From: Martinezella rhizogenes
GTDB taxonomy: Bacteria > Pseudomonadota > Alphaproteobacteria > Rhizobiales > Rhizobiaceae
DNA: 64,000 nucleotides
Direction: 5' to 3'
Assembly (NCBI RefSeq): GCF_007002745.1
Contig: NZ_SGNY01000014.1
Span: forward strand, 1 to 64,000
Numbering within the stretch: position 1 is the stretch's first letter; every line of letters begins with the position of its first letter. A program made the translations under genes and the position numbers. The notes below the pieces were generated by a model. That model did no database searches. It saw only the letters and a list, made by a program, of their open reading frames with translations, and was not told the origin of the DNA. Shown one piece after another: positions 8,596 through 16,621 of this stretch.

Positions 8596-9321
8596 TCAGG
8601 CAAGGCGCGGCTGTCCGCGCCGCACCCGTCCTTCGATCATTTTGACGACGACGTTGGAAACGAGCGTGATGGCGAGGTAAAGAAATGCCGACGCCAGGAA
8701 GAACAGGAAGTAATGTTTGGTGCTTGCCCCGGCGAGGCGGGTGGCGAGCGCTAGTTCCTGATAACCGACCACCGCGACCAGCGCGCTATCCTTGGTGACC
8801 GACATCCATAGATTGGCAAGGCCCGGCAGCGCATTGGGCAGAAGTGCCGGCAATAGGACGCGGCGGAACCTCAGGACCGGCCCCATGCCAAAGGCCTTGG
8901 CGGCGTCGATCTGCCCGGCGGGGATGGCGAGGATTGCGCCGCGCAGCACTTCCGTCATGTAGGCGCCCTGAACGAAACCCAACACGGCGACGGCCGCAAT
9001 GAAACCGTTGACCTCGACAGGCGGCAGGTTGAGAGCCGCCAGCAGCCGATTGAGACCATCGGTGCCCGCATAATAGAGCCCGACGATCAGGATCAATTCC
9101 GGAACGGAGCGGATCACCGTCGTATAGAGATCAAGCGGGAGCCGGAGCAAAGGATGACCCGAAAGCTTTCCAAGCGCACCGGCCGTGCCGAGCAACAGCC
9201 CGATCGCGAATGCGCAGGCCGAGATGGCGACCGTGGCGACGGCACCTGCCAAAAGCACGCCGCCCCATCCCGGAGGATAGGGAGACAGCAGTTCCAGAAT
9301 ACCCTGTTGCGCGTTCGCCAT
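8596..9321 (-). CDS. Polar amino acid ABC transporter permease (HisQ type)
   Basis: A 241-residue inner-membrane permease with IRSVPELILIVGLYYAGTD and an EAA loop (LPGLANLWMSVTKDSALVAV). It begins 11 bases after the binding-protein gene ends, so the two are surely co-transcribed. The protein corresponds position for position to the permease at 940-1647, showing that the two importers descend from one duplicated module or from two members of one subfamily. Confidence 0.9.
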   Translation of the reverse strand: MANAQQGILELLSPYPPGWGGVLLAGAVATVAISACAFAIGLLLGTAGALGKLSGHPLLRLPLDLYTTVIRSVPELILIVGLYYAGTDGLNRLLAALNLPPVEVNGFIAAVAVLGFVQGAYMTEVLRGAILAIPAGQIDAAKAFGMGPVLRFRRVLLPALLPNALPGLANLWMSVTKDSALVAVVGYQELALATRLAGASTKHYFLFFLASAFLYLAITLVSNVVVKMIEGRVRRGQPRLA

Positions 9322-9332
9322 CTGCTGACTGT

Positions 9333-10106
9333 TTACTTCGCGCCGTAGATGTCGAAATCGAAGTATTTCTTCGTGATCGCTTCATACTGGCCATTGGTGT
9401 GAACCGCAGCTATCGCCTTGTTCAGCTTGGCTTTCAGTTCGGTATCTTCCTTGCGCAGGCCACCCGAAACGCCGGCTCCAAGTATTTCCTTGTCATCGGC
9501 AACGTCGCCCATTTTCACGCAGCAATCCTTGCCACCCTCGCTTTTCAGGAAGGCGTCGAGTGCCAGTGAATCACCGAAGACATAGTCGATGCGGCCAGCA
9601 GCCAGATCCTGGAATGCCTCATCGAGTGTCTGATAGGTCTTTTCGTCGGCGACGCCGGCAAAATACTTTTTGTAGTACTCAGACTGGATGGTCGACACCT
9701 GGATGCCGATCGTCTTGCCCTTGACGTCTTCAGCCGTGGCGCCGGGCTTCTGGTCTTTGGGGCCGATCAGCGTGCTTGGCGTGTTGTAATATTTGTCGGT
9801 GAAGTCGATCACCTTTGAGCGCTCCGCCGTGTTCGACATCGACGACCAGATGACATCGAACTTTTTGCTCTGCAGGGCCGGAATGAGACCGTCCCAGGAA
9901 ATGTCGACGATGGAGCATTTTTCCTTCATCTCTTCGCAGACCGCGTTCATCAGGTCGATTTCCCATCCGTGCCATGTGCCCGAGGCGTCCTTGGCGAAGA
10001 AGGGCGGATAGGATTCGTTCATGATGCCAAAGCGGACTTCGGCCTGTGCCGTGAAGGCAGACAGCGCAAACGCCGCGCCGGCGAAAAACATGGGAAGCAG
10101 TTTCAT
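9333..10106 (-). CDS. Periplasmic amino-acid-type substrate-binding protein
   Basis: A 257-residue family 3 solute-binding protein. The ATG at 10106 begins MKLLPMFFAGAAFALSAFTA followed by QA, a Sec signal peptide; AGGAGA lies ten bases upstream. A TTG two codons earlier (10112) is the alternative. The mature protein has FGIMNESYPPFFAKDASGTW and the ligand-lobe segment AFQDLAAGRIDYVFGDSLAL. A CysCys pair (KDCCVKM) near residue 185 could form a disulfide. It serves the importer whose operon ends with the homocysteine methyltransferase. Confidence 0.9.
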   Translation of the reverse strand: MKLLPMFFAGAAFALSAFTAQAEVRFGIMNESYPPFFAKDASGTWHGWEIDLMNAVCEEMKEKCSIVDISWDGLIPALQSKKFDVIWSSMSNTAERSKVIDFTDKYYNTPSTLIGPKDQKPGATAEDVKGKTIGIQVSTIQSEYYKKYFAGVADEKTYQTLDEAFQDLAAGRIDYVFGDSLALDAFLKSEGGKDCCVKMGDVADDKEILGAGVSGGLRKEDTELKAKLNKAIAAVHTNGQYEAITKKYFDFDIYGAK

Positions 10107-10154
10107 TCGCAAGGTTTCTCCTGATGGGTGTTGTCGATGATGGCGGGTTATGCG

Positions 10155-10934
10155 TCAGTGGGCGATGAGGCCGGTAAATTCCCGGCATCGGGCACTGACG
10201 GGTGCACCGAATATTTGTTCCGGCGGGCCTTCCTCCTCGACCTGTCCCTGATGGAGGAAGAGAACGCGGTTCGAGACATCGCGGGCAAAGCGCATTTCAT
10301 GCGTGACGATCAGCATGGTTCTGCCCTCTTCCGCGAGATCGCGGATGACTTTGAGAACCTCGCCGACCAGTTCCGGATCAAGCGCCGATGTCGGCTCATC
10401 GAACAGCATGACATCAGGGTCGACGCAAAGCGCTCTGGCGATCGCCGCACGCTGCTGCTGCCCCCCGGAAAGGAAGGCCGGATAGGTGTCGCGCTTTTCG
10501 AAAAGTCCGACCTTGTGAAGCAGGGCCTCGGCTTTTTCGATCGCCTCACGCCGCGGCATGCCCATGACATGAACAGGCGCCTCGATGACGTTCTCCAGCA
10601 CTGTGCGATGCGCCCAGAGATTGAAGCTTTGAAAGACCATGCCAAGCCCGGTGCGCAGCCGTTCAACCTGTCGCCAGCTGCGCGGCTGCAACCGCCCGTC
10701 GCGACCGGCCTTCAGCGCTATCTCCTCGCCGTTCACAGCAATGCTGCCGCGATCTGGCGTTTCCAGAAAATTGATGCATCTGAGGAAGGTGCTTTTTCCA
10801 GAACCCGACGAACCAATAATGGAAATCACATCAGACTTGTGGGCCTGCACCGAAATCCCTTTGAGAACCTGATGCGGGCCGAAGCTTTTGTGGAGATCTT
10901 CGACGCGAAGAGCAGGAAAGGATTGGTCTGGCAT
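10155..10934 (-). CDS. Polar amino acid ABC transporter ATPase (HisP type)
   Basis: A 259-residue cytoplasmic ATPase: Walker A GSSGSGKST, signature LSGGQQQR, Walker B VMLFDEPTSALDPE and H-loop VTHEM. It is the first gene of the second importer operon (ATPase, binding protein, two permeases, homocysteine methyltransferase) and is divergent from the Lrp-type gene at 11102. Its N-terminus, MPDQSFPALRVEDLHKSFG, is a useful comparator for the fused ATPase at 2655-4628. Confidence 0.93.
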   Translation of the reverse strand: MPDQSFPALRVEDLHKSFGPHQVLKGISVQAHKSDVISIIGSSGSGKSTFLRCINFLETPDRGSIAVNGEEIALKAGRDGRLQPRSWRQVERLRTGLGMVFQSFNLWAHRTVLENVIEAPVHVMGMPRREAIEKAEALLHKVGLFEKRDTYPAFLSGGQQQRAAIARALCVDPDVMLFDEPTSALDPELVGEVLKVIRDLAEEGRTMLIVTHEMRFARDVSNRVLFLHQGQVEEEGPPEQIFGAPVSARCREFTGLIAH

Positions 10935-11008
10935 GCATGGTTCCGGCTAATTTGAATTTGCGGAGAATAATGACAAAATAACGCGGTTTTTTCGCGCAAT
11001 TTCTATCT

Positions 11009-11031
11009 ATTTTGCTTTTTTCATGCAAAAT
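11009..11031. promoter_or_regulatory. Candidate Lrp-type binding site
   Basis: Perfect inverted repeat ATTTTGC (11009-11015) and GCAAAAT (11025-11031) with a nine-base T-rich spacer, in the AT-rich 167-base interval between the ATPase gene and the divergent Lrp gene. Size and composition fit an Lrp/AsnC site, but the assignment rests on position only. Confidence 0.45.
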
Positions 11032-11101
11032 AATCTTCTTTATGCGGCAAGTGCGGCGAAATACCTGAAGGGCCGCAACTGAAACCGAACTGGATCAGAC
11101 A

Positions 11102-11566
11102 ATGGAACAACTGGATCGTTTTGACCGTGACATTCTGGATATCATTCAGCGAGACTGCCAGTTGAGGGCCGAAACCATCGCGGAACGGGTGGGCCTGTCC
11201 GCCTCGGCCGTACAAAGACGGTTGAAGCGCCTGCGCGAAGAAGGGATTATCAGAGCGGAAGTCGCCATCATCGATCGAAAAGCAACGGCAACATCGATGG
11301 TATTCATCGTCGGAATGGAGATCGAGCGGGACAATTATGACGCGCTGGCGAAGTTTCGCGTCTGGGTGGAGAAGCAGGATCATATCCAGCAGGTCTATTA
11401 CGTTACCGGCGCGGTCGATCTGATTGCGATCGTCACCGCCCGCGACGTCGAACATTATGACGACATCGCCGCGTTGATCATGGCGGAAAATCCGCAGATC
11501 CGCCGAATGCACACGAATGTAGTGCTGCGCGACGTCAAACTCGGCCTGTTCGTGCCGCCGGAGTAA
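11102..11566 (+). CDS. Lrp/AsnC-family transcriptional regulator
   Basis: A 154-residue regulator with an N-terminal helix-turn-helix (AETIAERVGLSASAVQRRLK) and a C-terminal RAM/ligand domain (about residues 65-140, with YYVTGAVDLIAIVTARDVE). Such proteins form octamer-like assemblies and sense amino acids. It is divergent from the importer operon beginning at 10934, so it likely controls uptake of the importer's substrate, and perhaps senses methionine or a methylated derivative given the methyltransferase at the operon's end. The ribosome-binding site is weak. Confidence 0.92.
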   Translation: MEQLDRFDRDILDIIQRDCQLRAETIAERVGLSASAVQRRLKRLREEGIIRAEVAIIDRKATATSMVFIVGMEIERDNYDALAKFRVWVEKQDHIQQVYYVTGAVDLIAIVTARDVEHYDDIAALIMAENPQIRRMHTNVVLRDVKLGLFVPPE

Positions 11567-11640
11567 CGCTCACGCCCACTACGGCGGATCTCAGATGCAC
11601 CGACCATTTGGCGTTGCCGGCCGTGTGTCTTCGAGGGAGT

Positions 11641-12003
11641 TTACGTGGGCGTCGATTCTTCAAACGCTTTTAGTAACCCGGCCAAAAGGTTCCGGCTTTC
11701 CGACAGTTTGCGGCTCTTCTCATCAATCGAACTTATTTGCGTATGCAATTGCGACTTCAATTCGTCACAGGGTTCGAAAGCGTGCCGTCGGTCAAGGGAA
11801 CACGGCAGGAACTGCCGGATGACTGCCAATGTCATGCCCGCATCTGAAAGCAATCCGATACGTCCCACGGTCTCCACATCGGCATGACTGTAATCACGAT
11901 ATCCTGATTGAGTACGAACCGGTGAGAGAAGACCCTCTGTTTCGTAATAACGCAGCATTCTTATGCTGATGCCGGTCCTTCGAGACAATTCGCCGATCTT
12001 CAT
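11641..12003 (-). CDS. MerR-family transcriptional regulator
   Basis: A 120-residue MerR protein beginning MKIGELSRRTGISIRMLRYY at ATG 12003; the frame is open further upstream but the additional stretch is unrelated to MerR. The winged helix covers residues 1-70 and the dimerising helix the rest. The loop after the helix contains two Cys (LPCSLDRRHAFEPCDELKSQ). The C-terminal domain is short, without an obvious ligand-binding domain. It is divergent from the aminotransferase gene at 12082, and the MerR-type promoter at 12012-12042 lies between them. It is more like the small MerR proteins of enzyme gene pairs than metal sensors. Confidence 0.9.
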   Translation of the reverse strand: MKIGELSRRTGISIRMLRYYETEGLLSPVRTQSGYRDYSHADVETVGRIGLLSDAGMTLAVIRQFLPCSLDRRHAFEPCDELKSQLHTQISSIDEKSRKLSESRNLLAGLLKAFEESTPT

Positions 12004-12011
12004 GTTAGCCC

Positions 12012-12042
12012 TTGACTCTGACAGCGCTGTCAGACTGTAGGG
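12012..12042 (+). promoter_or_regulatory. MerR-type promoter/operator for the aminotransferase gene
   Basis: A TTGACT -35 element (12012-12017) is followed directly by the perfect 16-base palindrome CTGACAGCGCTGTCAG (12018-12033) and a weak -10 region around TGTAGG (12036-12041). A palindrome filling an over-long spacer is the classic MerR activation layout. It faces the gene at 12082. Confidence 0.65.
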
Positions 12043-12081
12043 AGAAGGCTCCAGAGTGTAAATTGCAAAAGGAGCATTAGA

Positions 12082-12894
12082 ATGACTAATCAGTTTGATT
12101 TTCGGGCGGAGATCGACGGCAGTGAGGCTACAGTCGAAGCTCTCTCTTCCCTGGCTTTCGCAGGCTTCGCGCACTTTACGGCCATGCAAGTTCGCGATGG
12201 CGCAGTAAAGGGATTGGACCTTCACTTAGCCCGGTTGCATCGGGCATCGGTTGAGTTTTTTGGGCAAGCACTGTCCGACGATCTGGTGCGTGAACGTATT
12301 CGGAACGCCTTACAGGGTGCGCCTTCGGCAGTTTCGGTAACGGCAACGATGTACTCTCGGAGCGGCGAGTTTACGCCGACCGGGGCTGACAACGATCCTG
12401 CCGTTTTAGTGCGCACAGCACCCTCGTTCGATGGCCCTGAGGGACCTTTGCGCTTGACCGTCGTCCAGCACGAGAGGCCATTTCCAACGATCAAACATGT
12501 CGGCGAGGCATCAAAAACGCAGTATCTCCGACGCGCTGTTGAAAATGGTTTTGACGATGCGGTATTCGTCGATAGTCATGGACATGTAAGCGAAGCCACT
12601 ATCTGGAACGTAGTGTTCTGGGACGGCGAAGCCGTTATCTGGCCCAAGGCAGCGCTTCTGCCAGGCGTCACGATGGGGATCATCCGCCGTCAACTTGCAA
12701 TCCTTGGAATTACCCAGCGGGAAGAGCAGATCACACTCGCGCGGCTGGCTGATATGAAAGGCGCAGCACTCATGAATTCGTGGACACCGGGTGTTGCTGT
12801 CAGCGGCTTTGATGCTGTTTCTGTACCCTCGTCAGCGACCTTAATAGAAATCCTCAAAGAGGCCTATGCACGAGAGCCGTTGGTCGCCATCTAA
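12082..12894 (+). CDS. Class IV (branched-chain/ADC-lyase-like) PLP aminotransferase family protein
   Basis: A 270-residue PLP enzyme of fold type IV. The N-terminal domain has VKGLDLHLARLHRASVEFF; the likely PLP lysine is in EASKTQYLRRAVENGFDDA, followed by GHVSEATIWNVVF, the family's cofactor-phosphate region. AAGGAG precedes the ATG. Members include branched-chain aminotransferase, D-amino-acid aminotransferase and aminodeoxychorismate lyase; the sequence does not decide which, and many relatives are annotated only as the superfamily. Expression is probably controlled by the divergent MerR protein through 12012-12042. Confidence 0.87.
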   Translation: MTNQFDFRAEIDGSEATVEALSSLAFAGFAHFTAMQVRDGAVKGLDLHLARLHRASVEFFGQALSDDLVRERIRNALQGAPSAVSVTATMYSRSGEFTPTGADNDPAVLVRTAPSFDGPEGPLRLTVVQHERPFPTIKHVGEASKTQYLRRAVENGFDDAVFVDSHGHVSEATIWNVVFWDGEAVIWPKAALLPGVTMGIIRRQLAILGITQREEQITLARLADMKGAALMNSWTPGVAVSGFDAVSVPSSATLIEILKEAYAREPLVAI

Positions 12895-13047
12895 AAGGCG
12901 CGATGTTCGCTTTCGGCAAAGGTAACCGTTTGGGAGAGGGGCCAGTCAGGAACTCACCGATTTTTCCTGTCGAACCAAGAAGAGTGCGACGAGCTTGAGC
13001 GTCGCCTCAAATGCAAAAATACATGTCAGGAAGGCAATACGCAGCCG

Positions 13048-14085
13048 CTACTTTTCGTTCCACGTCATCGTGTAACGCGTTCCCGCGTTCCGTTCCGGGT
13101 GAGTATACGTCTGATTGACGCGGGCATTGATGTTCTTCGCCATTGCCATGATCAGTTTTGTGCCTAACCCCGTGCCCTTCGGCGATGCATCAGGCCCCGA
13201 TCCTATTCCGTCATCTTCCACGACGAGAACGAACTGTCCGTCCTGCTCTGACAGATTGACCCGCACGGTCCCGGTTTGATCGGGATAGGCATATTTCAGC
13301 GCGTTGGTCAGCAGTTCGGTAATGATGACACCGAGAGCAACGGCGTGATCTGCGTTCAGATCAATCTCGCATAGCGACGTTTCAACCGTGATGGAGGAGG
13401 AGCCGGGTACGGCTTGAAACAGATCGCTGATGATGGAGGTCAGGTACGAACCGAGGGATACAAGTCCCACATTGGCTGTATTATAGAGGCTGCGATGAAC
13501 ACCGGCGATAGCGGAAATCCTGCTTTGCGTTTCCAGCAACGCGGTTTCTGCTTCCTGCGACTTCAGGGTATTTATTTGCAGGCGGATCATGGCCGAGACC
13601 AGCGAAAGGCTGTTTGCGACACGGTGGTTCATCTCTTTCACCATCATTTCCGCGTGCTCCTTGGCTTTTACCAGCAGACGGTCAGCCTCCTCCTTCGTCT
13701 GGCGCAGGCGATGATTTTCCAGAGCCTGATTAATGGCGGTGAGCAAGAGTGGAAAAAAGTCGTCTCCGACGTTTTTGATGACGTAGTCCGCAGCGCCCGC
13801 CTTGATGGCATCTATGGCGATCTGGGCCTCGTTTGACCCCGTCACATAGAGAACCGGAACGCGCGCCGGTATCGTCTGGATCGCGGCGAGAAATTCCATG
13901 CCTGTCGCCGTCTGGAAATAGTGGTCGAGAACCACGACATCGAACTGCCCGTTTTGAAAAAGCTCGAGTCCGGACGCTACGGAGGCGGCATGAACCACCT
14001 CCATTCCGTGACGACCAAGAACGCGGCTCGAAAGCCGTGCCAGAGCCGGATCGTCATCAACATACAAAATGCGCAGAGCCATCAT
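13048..14085 (-). CDS. Receiver-HWE/HisKA_2 histidine kinase
   Basis: A 345-residue cytoplasmic protein: a receiver at residues 4-120 with phospho-acceptor Asp54 (VVLDHYF), a helical linker, then a HisKA_2/HWE kinase with His154 in KEMNHRVANSLSL and a C-terminal ATPase domain (LLTNALKYAYPD, EDDGIG). The receiver at its N-terminus suggests that the kinase is itself controlled by phosphotransfer. It is the third gene of a minus-strand operon (CHASE3 kinase, single receiver, this gene), four bases after the receiver gene. Its architecture is the same as that of 16622-17638, third gene of the phytochrome module. Confidence 0.9.
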   Translation of the reverse strand: MMALRILYVDDDPALARLSSRVLGRHGMEVVHAASVASGLELFQNGQFDVVVLDHYFQTATGMEFLAAIQTIPARVPVLYVTGSNEAQIAIDAIKAGAADYVIKNVGDDFFPLLLTAINQALENHRLRQTKEEADRLLVKAKEHAEMMVKEMNHRVANSLSLVSAMIRLQINTLKSQEAETALLETQSRISAIAGVHRSLYNTANVGLVSLGSYLTSIISDLFQAVPGSSSITVETSLCEIDLNADHAVALGVIITELLTNALKYAYPDQTGTVRVNLSEQDGQFVLVVEDDGIGSGPDASPKGTGLGTKLIMAMAKNINARVNQTYTHPERNAGTRYTMTWNEK

Positions 14086-14089
14086 GCTT

Positions 14090-14527
14090 TCAGGGTATCT
14101 GGATTACGGAAAAGAACAGGCCGAGGTTTTTGATGGCATTCGCAAAGCCCTCATAATCGACCGGCTTGGTTATATAAACATTCGCGCCTAGATCATAACA
14201 TTTCTGAATTTCAGTCTCATCATCGGTTGTCGTCAAAACCACCACAGGCAAACGGCGTGTGTATTCATTGCTCTTGATCTGCTCAAGGATGTTGATGCCC
14301 GACATATCGGGGAGATTGAGGTCGAGTAACACGAGAAGATAGCGATCTTTGCTGACAAGCCCATCCCGACTTTCGCCCAAGATGTAATCCAGCGCCTTCG
14401 CACCGAGCGTAAAGGGCACAATCTCGTTGTTCACGCCGGCGCGCCGCACGTTTTTTTCGATCAGGCGCGCATGGCCCTCGTCGTCTTCGATCATCACGAT
14501 CGTTACTTCCTGACCGGTCGCTTTCAT
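14090..14527 (-). CDS. Single-domain response regulator (Rcp1/CheY-like)
   Basis: A 145-residue receiver only, with acidic pocket IEDDEGHARL, phospho-acceptor Asp69 (VLLDLNLPDMSG), Thr in VVLTTTDDE and Lys in YITKPVDYE. The long insert before Asp69 is typical of the Rcp1 family that pairs with phytochrome-like kinases. It overlaps the stop of the CHASE3 kinase gene by four bases (ATGA) and has GAAGGAAGG upstream. It has no output domain, so it should pass phosphate on or act by protein binding; the downstream HWE kinase is the nearest candidate partner. Confidence 0.92.
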   Translation of the reverse strand: MKATGQEVTIVMIEDDEGHARLIEKNVRRAGVNNEIVPFTLGAKALDYILGESRDGLVSKDRYLLVLLDLNLPDMSGINILEQIKSNEYTRRLPVVVLTTTDDETEIQKCYDLGANVYITKPVDYEGFANAIKNLGLFFSVIQIP

Positions 14528-16017
14528 TTGTCGCCTTCCTTCGTCACTCTTCTGAGGTCACTCGGCAGCAGCAGGAAAAACGTGCTGCCATCACCGAGTT
14601 TGGACTCCACCCTAATGTCCCCGCCTAAATTTCTTATTAGCGAACGAACATGTGCGAGACCTATTCCCTCTCCCGGCTGATCCTGACTGCCTGCCCGACG
14701 AAAAAGCTCGAAGACCCGTTCAAGATCCTGCTCGCCGATACCACGCCCATTGTCGCCAACCTCGATACAAATCGCTCCGCGCCCGGCCGGGTAGGCACGC
14801 GCGGTCAACCGCAACGGACGACCCGGCATCTGGTATTTCACCGCATTGTCAAAGAGATTTCCAAGAATCTGATCGAGGGATATGCGATCGGTAACAATCG
14901 TGAGCTTTGGCGTATCAACATCGATCTCGCCGCCATTGGCGGTGATCTGATGACGCACCGTCTCGGATAGTGACGAGAGCAATGTTTCGATATCGACCTT
15001 CTCCGGCTGCAGCTTCCGCTGACCATCGCGGGATATTTTCAGGATGGCGTTGATCAGTTGATCCATTTTCCGCGTTGATGAACGGATAAAGCCAATGGCC
15101 TCGGGAATGTCCTCCTGAACCGCCAGCCGTGCTTCCCGGACCACCTCTTCCGGTGGGGTTTTACCGTCGGCCAGGACATAACTGGTCACCGGCTTGAGCG
15201 AGGTATCGAATTCGGAGAGGAAACCCATGATATTGACGAGCGGCGCGCGCAGGTCATGGGTGACAATGTAGGCAAAGCGCTGAATTTCCTGATTGGCGCG
15301 GCGAAGATCACGCGTCCTTTCCTCGACACGTTCTTCCAGATGGCGATTGAGCTCATCAACATCCTCTCGAGACCTGGTCAGAGCGCGGATATAGGTGAAA
15401 ACGAGAAAGATCGAACCGCCGACGACAAGGAGAATTGCAAGGGCGCCGCCCACCGTCACCCATCGAAGCGTATTGGCTGCACCCAGCTGATCGCCAACGA
15501 TGATGCGCAACCGATCGTCAGTGTCTGTTTGCAAGCGCGACAGAACATCCCTGATTTCGGTCATGAAGCGTTTGCCGTCATTGTTGCGGACGACATCCAC
15601 CGCCTCGGTCATGCGGCCGGCCTTTTGCAAATCGATCGTTTCGCGGGTCTCGGCCAGTTTCGCATCGATCGCTTCGGTCAACTGCGACAAGGCCTGTTTA
15701 TATTGGTCCTCGTCCTTCAGGAGATCGAGAATTCTGGACTGACGCTGTGGCAGGCCGCGCAACGCCTCTTCATAGGGCACCAGATAATCGACATTGTTGC
15801 TAAGCAGATATCCTCTCTGGCCGGTTTCAATGTCCTGCATTGTTGTCAGCACATCAAGAACCGCTGCACGCACACGTCGCAGTTCCGCGGTTTCCTGAGA
15901 GTACCGGTTGTTCACCTGAACAAGCCATAATGACATGGAGACCATGCCAATCAAAATTGCGACACCCACAGCAAGCATCAAAAGGCTTCGCTGGGCAAAC
16001 GGTGAAAAACCAGTCAC
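14524..16017 (-). CDS. Membrane sensor histidine kinase with CHASE3 domain
   Basis: A 497-residue inner-membrane kinase. Transmembrane helices at about residues 12-34 and 183-210 flank a periplasmic CHASE3 domain (MQDIETGQRGYLLSNNVDYL). A coiled-coil linker leads to HisKA with His254 (YIVTHDLRAPLVNIMGF) and a HATPase domain (NLFDNAVKYQMPG, GDNGRGIG, GEGIGLAHV). The kinase core is of the same type as that of the phytochrome at 18076. It is the first gene of the operon with 14090 and 13048; the start is divergent from the lone receiver gene at 16190. The stimulus is unknown. Confidence 0.92.
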   Translation of the reverse strand: MTGFSPFAQRSLLMLAVGVAILIGMVSMSLWLVQVNNRYSQETAELRRVRAAVLDVLTTMQDIETGQRGYLLSNNVDYLVPYEEALRGLPQRQSRILDLLKDEDQYKQALSQLTEAIDAKLAETRETIDLQKAGRMTEAVDVVRNNDGKRFMTEIRDVLSRLQTDTDDRLRIIVGDQLGAANTLRWVTVGGALAILLVVGGSIFLVFTYIRALTRSREDVDELNRHLEERVEERTRDLRRANQEIQRFAYIVTHDLRAPLVNIMGFLSEFDTSLKPVTSYVLADGKTPPEEVVREARLAVQEDIPEAIGFIRSSTRKMDQLINAILKISRDGQRKLQPEKVDIETLLSSLSETVRHQITANGGEIDVDTPKLTIVTDRISLDQILGNLFDNAVKYQMPGRPLRLTARAYPAGRGAICIEVGDNGRGIGEQDLERVFELFRRAGSQDQPGEGIGLAHVRSLIRNLGGDIRVESKLGDGSTFFLLLPSDLRRVTKEGDK

Positions 16018-16107
16018 AGCAATAACATTCCCGGTAGGCAGCTAATAAGTGCGACAAACTAGATGACGGTTGCGGCAGATGCGAATGATTTCTTTTTACG
16101 CAACCGT

Positions 16108-16132
16108 GGAACCCCGTCAGATTTCAGGAGTT
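16108..16132 (+). promoter_or_regulatory. Candidate EcfG (general stress response) promoter
   Basis: GGAAC at 16108-16112 and GTT at 16130-16132, giving 18 bases from GGAAC to TT, as in the rhizobial general-stress-sigma consensus (GGAAC-N18/19-TT). It lies 58 bases before the receiver gene at 16190. Confidence 0.45.
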
Positions 16133-16189
16133 CAGCAATGTTGGTGAAAACAGCCCCCGACACGGCTGAAACGATGTGAATGCGGTGAC

Positions 16190-16564
16190 ATGAGATATAA
16201 CTTTCAGGGAAAACAGATCCTTGTTTTGGAAGACGACGCACTTCTGGCGATGGATATGGAAGACTTTCTGTCGGATCTGGGTGTCAACGTTGTCGGACCC
16301 GTCTCCCACATAGAAGCGGCGCTGGAAAAAATAAACGCAACCGAGCTGGATGGTGCCGTCATCGATCTCAATCTGAGGGGCGAATTGTCCTTTCCGGTTA
16401 TCGAAGAACTGAGGGCCGCAAAGGTGCCTTTCGTCGTTTGCAGCGGATATGCGGAAATACCCGGAGTGCGAGCGCAGCTGGCCGGGCTGACAGTGGTTTC
16501 AAAACCCTGCAATTTTGACGATCTCTCACATGTTCTGGCGAATGAATTCTCACCCAATCACTGA
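16190..16564 (+). CDS. Single-domain response regulator
   Basis: A 124-residue receiver: acidic pair in VLEDDALLAMDME, phospho-acceptor Asp59 (VIDLNLRGE), Ser in VCSGYAE and Lys in VVSKPCNFDD. It belongs to the short rhizobial receivers often acting with HWE kinases and the PhyR stress pathway. It is the only plus-strand gene in the 13048-20286 signalling island and lies between two kinase modules, so it is a possible shared phosphate sink or junction. An EcfG-like promoter is at 16108. Confidence 0.88.
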   Translation: MRYNFQGKQILVLEDDALLAMDMEDFLSDLGVNVVGPVSHIEAALEKINATELDGAVIDLNLRGELSFPVIEELRAAKVPFVVCSGYAEIPGVRAQLAGLTVVSKPCNFDDLSHVLANEFSPNH

Positions 16565-16621
16565 GGCGAGAATTCCGGGCTTAATACGCCACCCCGTACG
16601 CAGGTCCCTTTATCTTCCACA

